The notes under the pieces: model-generated | What the model saw: only the letters and a program-made list of their open reading frames with translations | Database searches by the model: none | Told to the model about the DNA's origin: nothing | Source: Nitrosomonadales bacterium | GTDB lineage: Bacteria; Pseudomonadota; Gammaproteobacteria; Burkholderiales; Gallionellaceae | NCBI GenBank assembly: GCA_016177795.1 | Contig: JACOUM010000012.1 | Coordinates: 124,001 to 188,000, forward strand | Direction of reading: 5' to 3' | Length of the DNA stretch: 64,000 bases | Program-made: the position numbers and the translations under genes | Part shown: positions 56,789-64,000 of the stretch, piece by piece | Layout of the letters: each line of letters begins with the position of its first letter | Numbering within the stretch: position 1 is the first letter of the stretch

Positions 56789-56981
56789 TTCAATTCACCA
56801 AAAAAATCACCGCAGTCTTGCACCGCAAGTCTGTGACAACGCACTGCACAAGAGCATCGCTGTTGTGCCAATCAAACTGGAAGCAGTTGGCGGTATAATT
56901 GGCGGTATATTTTTTAAGCTGAAAACTTAAACCAAACAACGGCGCGGCTTGCCAGTAACTTTTCGACGGAACACGCCGCTT

Positions 56982-57194
56982 CTATTTCTTTGTCTCGCCT
57001 TCGCAGGTATTGATCCCAAGAATTGCATTTGCAGGGCAGAAGCGCACGATCGCCGTTACCAGCGCGATGCCCGCAACGACCAGCGCCACTATTCGCCAAA
57101 TCAACTCGATGGGAGCCACCAACCCGACAATCAGCAACACTATTCCAAGTACGATGCGACCAGTGCGATCAATTCCGCCGACATTGCATTTCAT
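56982..57194 (-). CDS. Small DUF2892/YgaP-like membrane protein
   Basis: 70 residues from MKCNVGGIDRTGRIVLGIV, with AGGAGG upstream. Two hydrophobic segments (IVLGIVLLIVGLVAPI, IVALVVAGIALVTAIV) and a cysteine pair (RFCPANAILGINTCEG) match the DUF2892 domain seen at the end of rhodanese-fused YgaP. Function unknown. Confidence 0.8.
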   Translation of the reverse strand: MKCNVGGIDRTGRIVLGIVLLIVGLVAPIELIWRIVALVVAGIALVTAIVRFCPANAILGINTCEGETKK

Positions 57195-57445
57195 GATGGC
57201 CTCCTGATGGTAATTGAAATGGGATTTCATACTTGCATAGATCATGGCTGGATGCAATAAATACCGGTTGACCGCAGCGGTTCAGCTTAAAGTTTGAAGT
57301 CGCGAATTGCTGGTGTCCAGAATATTGTGTATTCCGCAAATGACCGGTTGAATCCGCAGCACTGAGCAGCAGCCGGCGCACGACCGGTTGCTGGCGCGCC
57401 AATTCCTGCCCGGATATTTGAGCCGGGTGGCTTGGCATTCTTACT

Positions 57446-57841
57446 TTATTCTTCTGGAGGCAATTGGTATTTTTCTGGCAGCAAATTGATAATTTCCCTT
57501 TGCACCAGCACGTTATGTTCTTCATAGAGCGCATTGCCGCATAAAGACAGCACTTCGTCAAAACTCTCCAGAATTTTTTCGCCCTGCCACACCCACTCGA
57601 CGGGCAAACAAGTACCAAGATCGCTTTCAGTCGGATAATCGGACAGCACAACACCTACTGCTTTGATACGCAGGCTGGATTGCGGCGTACAGTGTTTGAT
57701 GAAAACGATATCCTCATTCTTGATGGCCGAGACGACACCATGCAAGTCCGATTTGCCATCTGGCGAGTGGGGATAGCATACAACGCCCTTATCGATAAAA
57801 CCCTGCGCATTGCATTCCTCAATTCCGAAAATTGCAGTCAT
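57446..57841 (-). CDS. Hypothetical protein, possible PUA/EVE-like fold
   Basis: 131 residues from MTAIFGIEECNAQGFIDKG with GGAGG upstream. The pattern NEDIVFIKHCTPQSSLRIKAVGVVLSDYP suggests a compact beta-barrel, as seen in EVE-like or PUA-like proteins with VKAIG/VxxV strands, but there is no firm family match from sequence alone. No catalytic motif. It stands alone in a low-GC stretch. Confidence 0.55.
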   Translation of the reverse strand: MTAIFGIEECNAQGFIDKGVVCYPHSPDGKSDLHGVVSAIKNEDIVFIKHCTPQSSLRIKAVGVVLSDYPTESDLGTCLPVEWVWQGEKILESFDEVLSLCGNALYEEHNVLVQREIINLLPEKYQLPPEE

Positions 57842-58043
57842 CGCTCCCTCCATTTCTGTAACGGCTGTTGCCGATCCTGCATGTTGTTGTCCGGCGCATC
57901 AACCTATTCAATATCGTTGAACCGCCATTCCGATTCCACCGTGCCATTCCTGAGGAGAATGAACATCTCGGATGTTGCACACAACAACCGACGGTGGGCG
58001 GCCCCTATCCACCATGTGGGCAATATGATTCCACTATATGATA

Positions 58044-58251
58044 TTCAGCGCAAGGCGAAGGTCTCGCAATTGGCTTTGCTTCTGATCATTCCAACCTGAA
58101 TGTCTTCCATCATGCACTCGAGGCCTTCGCTAAACTTGCAACCGGCGGTCTTGCTGGCTCCGATGCCGGCAATCTGCCGGGCCTGATTGATGTGACGCGC
58201 CCCCTTCCCGAAGGTATCGCAGCCGGGCTGGAGGGACTCCGCCCTTCCCGG
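58044..58251 (+). pseudogene. Possible gene remnant of unknown family
   Basis: An open stretch without start codon reads QGEGLAIGFASDHSNL, then ALEAFAKLATGGLAGSDAGN and LPEGIAAGLEGLRPSRL before running into the antisense of the phosphatase gene. The composition (Gly/Ala-rich, no stops) suggests a truncated coding sequence, but it could be chance. Confidence 0.25.
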
Positions 58252-58914
58252 CTAGCGCAGATTAATTATGAGCCAGCCGTTGCGCTCGGCATGGGCACGC
58301 AGCGTTTCGTCGGGATTTGCCGCAACCGGGCGCCTCACCTTGCGCAGCAGCGGCAGGTCGTTCAGCGAATCGCTGTAGAACGTGCTGTCGGCAAAACTCT
58401 CCAGATTCCAGCCATGCGCGGTCAGCCAGCTTTCCAGCCGCGTGACTTTGCCTTCGCGGAAACACGGCACGTCCGCCACGTTCCCGGTAAATTCGCCGTC
58501 CCGGTGCTCCGGCTCGGTAGCGATCAGGTGCTCGACGCCGAATTCGCGCGCAATCGGCGCGGTGACAAAACTGTTGGTGGCGGTGATGATGACGCACACA
58601 TCGCCCGCCACGAGATGGCGGTCAACCAATTCACGCGCCGGCCGGGTGATCATCGGCAGCACGCTTTCCTGCATGAATTGCCGGTGCCACGCATCCAGCG
58701 TCTTGCGTGAGTGGCGCGACAACGGCTTCAACTGAAAATCCAGGAACTCGTGGATGTCCAGTGTCCCGGCCTTGTATTGCTCGTAGAACGCGAGGTTCTT
58801 CACCTCGAACAGCTCGCGGTCGAGCACGCCGATGCGGATCAGGAACTGCGACCACTCGAAATCGCTGTCGCCGTTGAGCAGGGTGTTGTCCAGATCGAAT
58901 AATGCCAGATTCAC
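58252..58914 (-). CDS. HAD-IB family phosphatase (SerB-like)
   Basis: 220 residues with the HAD motifs: LALFDLDNTLLNGDSD (motif I), IITATNSFV (II), GKVTRLESW and SDSLNDLPLL (IV). The helical cap (residues 20-90) fits subfamily IB, which includes phosphoserine-phosphatase-like enzymes. The actual substrate is not proven. It lies upstream of a tandem-repeat element. Confidence 0.85.
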   Translation of the reverse strand: MNLALFDLDNTLLNGDSDFEWSQFLIRIGVLDRELFEVKNLAFYEQYKAGTLDIHEFLDFQLKPLSRHSRKTLDAWHRQFMQESVLPMITRPARELVDRHLVAGDVCVIITATNSFVTAPIAREFGVEHLIATEPEHRDGEFTGNVADVPCFREGKVTRLESWLTAHGWNLESFADSTFYSDSLNDLPLLRKVRRPVAANPDETLRAHAERNGWLIINLR

Positions 58915-58939
58915 TTCAGTTGCCTTTCAAAAAACGGTG

Positions 58940-59105
58940 TCCGCAGATTACGCAGATTACGCAGATTACGCAGATTACGCAGATTAACGCAGATTAACGC
59001 AGATAGAACCAAACACCACAAACAAATTCGTATTCCAAGCCGGTATTTTTCATGCATGCCACGACAATCTGTGAAATCTGTGAAATCTGCGTAATCTGCG
59101 GATTG
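58940..59105. repeat. Intergenic element of GCAGATTAC units in inverted arms
   Basis: The left arm (58940-59005) is CCGCAGATTACGCAGATTAC... with about four 9-bp units, then two 10-bp units (GCAGATTAAC). The right arm (59066-59104) is ATCTGTGAAATCTG...CTGCGTAATCTGCGG, the reverse complement. It could form a long hairpin between the phosphatase and hda genes. Confidence 0.8.
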
Positions 59106-59120
59106 AACAGCTTTTCAGGT

Positions 59121-59774
59121 TTAATCCCTGCGCAGGATTTCCTTGAGCAGCGGCACCGACGGCGCGCGGTGCAGGCGCAACGAATGCTCGTCCAGCGCGT
59201 CCAGCGCCGCCATCAGGCTGGGCAAGTCGCGGCGCCCGTGGCGCAGCAGATATTGCGTGACTTCCGGCGGCAGCGCGAAGCCGCGCGACTGCGCATGCTG
59301 CGCCAGCGCCTGGGCTTTTTCCTCGTCGCTCAGGCCGTGCACCTGGTACACCAGTCCCCACCCCAAACGGGTGCGCAAATCGTCGCGCAACGCCAAGTGC
59401 AGCGGTGCCTGCATGCCGCTCACCAGCAGCAGGCCGCTGCTGTCGCGCATCCGGTTGTAGAGATCGAACAGTTCGATCTGCGCGGCATCGTCGAGTTGCT
59501 CGACATCGTCCACTGCCACCGCTTCGGCGGGTTGCGGCACGCTGCCCTGCGCATAGACTGCGCTGCGCTGCATATCCAGTGCGCTGCGCACGCAGGCCTG
59601 CAGCAAGTGGCTTTTGCCGCTGCCGGGTTCACCCCACAGGTAAAGACATCGCTCGCTGCTGCTACCCGCCAAGGCATGGCGCAAAGCCGAAAGCAACTCG
59701 AGGTTACGCCCCGTTACAAAATTGTCGAGGGTCGGCTGCCAGTCGGGGGCAATATCGAGCAGCAACTGACTCAA
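59121..59774 (-). CDS. hda: DnaA regulatory inactivator Hda
   Basis: 217 residues, starting at TTG in LSQLLLDIAPDWQPTLDNFV, which matches the family start. A AAA+ protein: GEPGSGKSHLLQACV, VDDVEQLDDAAQ, and the sensor II region GLSDEEKAQALAQHAQSRG. With the clamp it turns off DnaA after initiation. Followed by perM, a common pairing. Confidence 0.94.
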   Translation of the reverse strand: MSQLLLDIAPDWQPTLDNFVTGRNLELLSALRHALAGSSSERCLYLWGEPGSGKSHLLQACVRSALDMQRSAVYAQGSVPQPAEAVAVDDVEQLDDAAQIELFDLYNRMRDSSGLLLVSGMQAPLHLALRDDLRTRLGWGLVYQVHGLSDEEKAQALAQHAQSRGFALPPEVTQYLLRHGRRDLPSLMAALDALDEHSLRLHRAPSVPLLKEILRRD

Positions 59775-59808
59775 GAAAGCCCCATAAAACGGATTTGAAG
59801 GGGGTTTC

Positions 59809-60867
59809 TCATGGCTTGCGGTACATTTCGCTGGCCAAGTACCACGCCTTGCCGTGGCGCAGCGCGACCAGCAGGATGGCAGACAGCGGCAATGCCAGCA
59901 GCAGGCCGAAGAAGCCAAACATCTGCCCGAAGGCGAGCAGCGCGAAAATCACCGCCAGCGGATGCAGGCCGATACGGTCGCCGACCAGCCACGGCGTAAC
60001 CAGCATCCCTTCAATCAGTTGCCCCGCGCCGAACGCCGCCCACACCCATAGCACGCCGCCGAAGCCGGGAAATTGCATCACTGCCGCCAATGTCGCAAGT
60101 GCCAGGCCGATAATCATGCCCAGATAGGGCACGAATACCAGCATCCCGGCGACGATGCCGATGGGCAGCGCAAACTCGAGCCCGGCCAGCCACAATGCCA
60201 CAACATAGAACACGCTCATCAGCAGCATCACGGAAATCTGCCCGCGCAGGAATTCAGCCAGCACGCGATCCACTTCGGTTGCGATTTCCGTTACCTTGCT
60301 GTGCCAGTGGCGCGGGGTGAGATTGTCGATGCGCGCCATCAGGTCATCCCAGTCGCGCAGCAGGTAGAACATCGCCACCGGAATCAGCAGCAGATTGACC
60401 AGTACGCCGATGATTGCACCACCGCCGCTGCCGAGCCACGGCAGCAGTTTTCCGGCAGTTCCGCCCGCGCTTTGCCAATGGCTCAGCAGCGCGTTTTTCA
60501 CCGCCTGGCCATCCCAGTGCAAATCAGCCCCGAACCGCATCTGCAACTGCGGCAACAGACGCGTGCGCGCCGCCTCGATCCAGTCCGGCAGGCGCGCCAT
60601 AAACAGGCTGAGCTGCTTTTCCAGCAGCGGCAGCATGATCAGCAGCAGCAGGCCTAACAACAGCAGCAAGCCGCTCATCACCAGCGCCACCGCCAGCGTG
60701 CGCGGCATTTTCCGGGCGCTCAGCCGCCGCACCAGCGGGTTGCAGATGTAGGCGAGGATGCCCGCCGCGACGAACGGCGTGAGTATCGGACTGAGCAGAT
60801 ACAGCAGCACGGCGAAGACTACAACGAAGGACAGCCACTGCATGGCGGCAAAGCGGGACAGAGTCAT
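59809..60867 (-). CDS. perM: AI-2E family transporter (PerM)
   Basis: 352 residues from [18 protein letters not shown] with about eight hydrophobic segments; the frame is open further upstream inside purM's leader. [14 protein letters not shown] and the large periplasmic loop (residues 110-190) fit the family. Function is a permease of unknown substrate. It is divergent from purM, 61 bp apart, the usual beta/gammaproteobacterial arrangement. Confidence 0.9.
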   Translation of the reverse strand: MTLSRFAAMQWLSFVVVFAVLLYLLSPILTPFVAAGILAYICNPLVRRLSARKMPRTLAVALVMSGLLLLLGLLLLIMLPLLEKQLSLFMARLPDWIEAARTRLLPQLQMRFGADLHWDGQAVKNALLSHWQSAGGTAGKLLPWLGSGGGAIIGVLVNLLLIPVAMFYLLRDWDDLMARIDNLTPRHWHSKVTEIATEVDRVLAEFLRGQISVMLLMSVFYVVALWLAGLEFALPIGIVAGMLVFVPYLGMIIGLALATLAAVMQFPGFGGVLWVWAAFGAGQLIEGMLVTPWLVGDRIGLHPLAVIFALLAFGQMFGFFGLLLALPLSAILLVALRHGKAWYLASEMYRKP

Positions 60868-60928
60868 TTCAGGTAAAATTCGCGATGATATTTGCGGCAC
60901 TTTACCTTCTAGAAAGCGAGAACTCAAC

Positions 60929-61969
<1,041 letters not shown>

Positions 61970-61974
61970 CCCAA

Positions 61975-62052
61975 TCATCCACGAAAGACACGAAACTCAC
62001 GAAAAAGAAAAGCGGTCCGGTTCTGTTTCGTGTCTTTCGTATTTTTCGTGGA
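61975..62052. repeat. Intergenic element of CACGAAA units in inverted arms
   Basis: The left arm (61979-62007) is CCACGAAAGACACGAAACTC... and the right arm (62024-62051) is GTTTCGTGTCTTTCGTA...CGTGG. They pair around a short loop and lie between purM and purN, ending 17 bases before the purN start. Confidence 0.7.
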
Positions 62053-62068
62053 CAGTGCTTTCAAAAAT

Positions 62069-62713
62069 ATGGCAGAGAAAAACATCGTCATCCTCATCTC
62101 CGGCCGCGGCAGCAACCTGCAGGTGCTGCTGCAAGCAAAACTGCCGTGCCGCATCGCGGCGGTGGTCAGCAACCGCGCGGATGCCGGAGGGCTGGAGATC
62201 GCGCAGGCGCACGGCGTCCCGACCGCCGTCATCGACCACCGCGACTATGCGGACCGCGACAGCTTCGACGCCGCGCTGGCCCGGCTCATCGACACTTTCC
62301 ATCCGGACTTTGTGGTACTGGCCGGTTTCATGCGCATTCTCAGCGCCGGCTTTGTGGCGCGCTATCACGGCAGGCTGATCAATATCCATCCCTCGCTGTT
62401 GCCCGCCTACGGCGGCCTCAACACCCATGCGCGCGCATTACAGGACGGGGTAAGGATTCACGGCTGCACGGTGCATTTCGTTACCGCCGATCTCGATCAC
62501 GGCCCGATCATCATCCAGGCCGCAGTGCCGGTGCTGTGTCGCGATACCGAACAGACGCTCGCCGCACGCGTGCTGCACGAGGAGCATCGCATCTACCCGC
62601 AGGCCATACGCTGGCTGTGCAATGACCGGATTGAACTGCGCGACGACGGGCGGGTCATATTCCGGTATCGCAAACAAACAAGCCATGCGCTGATTTCACC
62701 CGGACTGGAATAG
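62069..62713 (+). CDS. purN: Phosphoribosylglycinamide formyltransferase (folate-dependent)
   Basis: 214 residues from MAEKNIVILISGRGSNLQVL. The catalytic region HxNIHPSLLPAYGG (INIHPSLLPAYGG) and DLDHGPIIIQAAVPV are present. It transfers formyl from 10-formyl-THF in purine synthesis. It is separated from purM by the inverted-repeat element, so both may still be co-transcribed. Confidence 0.96.
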   Translation: MAEKNIVILISGRGSNLQVLLQAKLPCRIAAVVSNRADAGGLEIAQAHGVPTAVIDHRDYADRDSFDAALARLIDTFHPDFVVLAGFMRILSAGFVARYHGRLINIHPSLLPAYGGLNTHARALQDGVRIHGCTVHFVTADLDHGPIIIQAAVPVLCRDTEQTLAARVLHEEHRIYPQAIRWLCNDRIELRDDGRVIFRYRKQTSHALISPGLE

Positions 62714-62715
62714 TT

Positions 62716-63420
62716 ATGAAATTGCCTTTACAAGCTCTCGCATGGCTCATGCTGTGCGCCTCCACCCTTGTGTTTGCCGCCGCGCCGGACAGCGTGCAAG
62801 CCACCTATGATGTCTACAAAAACGGCATGCGGGTTGAAATCAGGGAGACCTACACGCGCGACAAGGATCGCTACACGCTGTCCAGCGTCTGGGAGCCGGT
62901 CGGCCTGCTGGCAATACTCAAGCCGGAAAAGATTTTTATCGAAAGCAGCGGGCTGGTCGGCAAACAGGGCCTGCAACCGCTGCTCCTCAACCACCGGCGC
63001 GAACTCGACGAGGACAAGAACAGCCGCGCCGAATTCGACTGGAAGGACAAACAGCTTACGCTGATCCATCAGGCGCAACGCAGGGTGGTTGCGCTGCCCG
63101 ACGGCACGCAGGACCGCCTGAGCGTGATGTATCAATTCATGTTCCTGTCATTACAGAATGCTGCCGCGCTGGATTTCCCGATGACCAATGGCGAAAAGCT
63201 GGATAACTATCACTACGCCATCACGCACAATCAAACGGTCAAGGTTCCGGCCGGGGAATTCAAGGCTACCCACCTCGACAGCCAGGCCAAGCCGGGCGAG
63301 AGGCGCACCGAAATCTGGCTGGCCACGCAGTACCATAATCTGCCGTGCAAGATGACCATCACAGAAGCCAACGGTGATCGGCTTACCCAGGTGTTGAGCA
63401 AACTGACCATTCAACCGTGA
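62716..63420 (+). CDS. DUF3108-domain exported protein
   Basis: 234 residues from MKLPLQALAWLMLCASTLVFA (signal peptide). The DUF3108 pattern follows: VQATYDVYKNGMRVEIRETY, then TEIWLATQYHNLPCKMTITEANGDRLTQVLS. Family members are periplasmic or outer-membrane associated and uncharacterised. It starts two bases after the purN stop, suggesting translational coupling. Confidence 0.88.
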   Translation: MKLPLQALAWLMLCASTLVFAAAPDSVQATYDVYKNGMRVEIRETYTRDKDRYTLSSVWEPVGLLAILKPEKIFIESSGLVGKQGLQPLLLNHRRELDEDKNSRAEFDWKDKQLTLIHQAQRRVVALPDGTQDRLSVMYQFMFLSLQNAAALDFPMTNGEKLDNYHYAITHNQTVKVPAGEFKATHLDSQAKPGERRTEIWLATQYHNLPCKMTITEANGDRLTQVLSKLTIQP

Positions 63421-63465
63421 TCGTTTTGCCGCAATCGCCGGACAACAAAATACCCAAACCTGGCA

Positions 63466-63507
63466 AACAAAAAGCCGCACGATTTTTCACCGTGCGGCTT
63501 TTGTTTT
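63466..63507. terminator. Terminator between convergent DUF3108 and rne genes
   Basis: AAAAGCCGCACG, loop of about nine bases (ATTTTTCAC), CGTGCGGCTTTT, then TTTTT. The hairpin is flanked by A and T runs, suiting termination on both strands. Confidence 0.85.
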
Positions 63508-63523
63508 TACTGTCTGACCAGAA

Positions 63524-64000
63524 TTACGCTTGCGGTCGCTGTGTTTCGATCTGCACCAGCGGCTCATTCTCCACGTACACCTCGCGCGGACGCTGACGGC
63601 GGCGAGGAGCGGGCGCCTGGCTGCTAACAGGGGCCTGCGCGACTGCGCTGAACTTGGCCGGATCGGTCTCGATCTGAATCAGCCCTTCGCCCGTTGCCGC
63701 AGATACGACTGGCGCAACAGGCTGCGCCACGACCGCCGCAGATTCAACTTCCGCTGGTACAGCTTCCACAACAGGCTGCGACACGGCGCTGACTGGCTCT
63801 GCCGCAGGCGGCACTTCAGGGTAGGCGATGTACTCGATCGGCTTCAGTGGCGGCTCGTAGCCCGCGGGATAAGCGATGTACTCGCTCGGCTTCAGTCTGA
63901 CCGGAGCGACTTGCTCGGCGGTGGCTTCAACGTTGCTTGTCATTTCCTCGACGCTGCTTGCCGTTGCTTCGCCGCCCTGCGCGATTTGATCACGACGTTC
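63524..64000 (-). CDS. rne: Probable C-terminal tail of ribonuclease E (start outside window)
   Basis: The minus-strand frame is open to the window edge and runs ERRDQIAQGG, then a Pro/Ala/Val-rich linker and RRRQRPREVYVENEPLVQIETQRP. A low-complexity C-terminal tail ending in a VQIETQ-like motif is characteristic of betaproteobacterial RNase E, which scaffolds the RNA degradosome. The catalytic domain lies outside the window, so this is inferred. Confidence 0.6.
   Translation of the reverse strand, partial: ERRDQIAQGGEATASSVEEMTSNVEATAEQVAPVRLKPSEYIAYPAGYEPPLKPIEYIAYPEVPPAAEPVSAVSQPVVEAVPAEVESAAVVAQPVAPVVSAATGEGLIQIETDPAKFSAVAQAPVSSQAPAPRRRQRPREVYVENEPLVQIETQRPQA

Noticed and set aside
58940-59005. 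Tandem 9-10-bp units considered as a CRISPR or minisatellite
   Set aside because: Units are too short and have no spacers; the reverse-complementary arm nearby shows it is half of an inverted-repeat element.

Overview
The window is GC-rich chromosomal DNA from a betaproteobacterium. It carries the order iscRSUA-hscBA-fdx-iscX, cysE next to iscR, the divergent perM/purM arrangement with hda behind perM, and long-chain beta-oxidation genes. It also has many small periplasmic c-type cytochromes: a five-CxxCH protein, two lipoprotein-type and three soluble mono-haem proteins. Together with bacteriohemerythrin and class II (B12-dependent) ribonucleotide reductase, this suggests a micro-oxic, cytochrome-rich lineage such as the Gallionellaceae/Nitrosomonadales. 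That placement is inference, not proven here.

Layout. 1-7 kb: end of nrdJ, a FecR-domain protein, a SYLF/YSC84 protein, a CigR/RcnB-like protein, a radical SAM enzyme and a five-haem membrane-anchored cytochrome. 7-14.7 kb (minus strand): trmJ, cysE, then the complete isc operon with a near-perfect IscR box and sigma70 promoter overlapping the end of cysE, ending in dsbB. 14.8-18.3 kb: suhB and mutS. 18.3-22.1 kb: an AT-richer accessory island with a GNAT-PIN-GNAT-PUA-like protein coupled to an ASCH protein, then a CcdA/CcdB toxin-antitoxin pair between imperfect direct repeats and a small HMA-like protein. 22.2-28.5 kb: long-form dCTP deaminase, small zinc and coiled-coil proteins, a cytochrome, a glycosyltransferase-like protein, DUF2249, a flavin reductase and an MFS permease. 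28.5-28.9 kb: a MITE-like element with terminal inverted repeats. 29-33 kb: DinG/YoaA-type helicase, cytochrome, DUF4124 protein and a cNMP-GGDEF protein. 33-40.4 kb: a beta-oxidation cluster (acyl-CoA dehydrogenase, acyl-CoA ligase, hydroxyacyl-CoA dehydrogenase/enoyl-CoA hydratase). 40.6-47.2 kb: two paralogous cytochromes, an AGCS symporter, an orphan ParA, a lipoprotein cytochrome, radA and a thioredoxin-DsbD-like fusion. 47.2-54.4 kb: rsmB-like, hemerythrin, a zinc protein, universal stress protein, orn, an M48 protease, a pterin dehydratase, rsgA and srkA. 54.7-58.2 kb: an OYE reductase, wrbA with an altered C-terminus, an orphan antitoxin and hypothetical genes. 58.2-64 kb: HAD phosphatase, hda, perM, purM, purN, a DUF3108 protein and probably the C-terminus of ribonuclease E.

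The most unusual signal is a set of short palindromic repeats inserted in frame into conserved protein genes: mutS, the helicase, and each of the three consecutive beta-oxidation genes. The mutS and helicase copies share a core of about 60 bp in opposite orientations, and both orientations are read through without a stop. A second set of intergenic elements is built of short tandem units arranged as inverted arms. The GNAT-PIN-GNAT-PUA/ASCH pair is the best candidate for an undescribed protein system.
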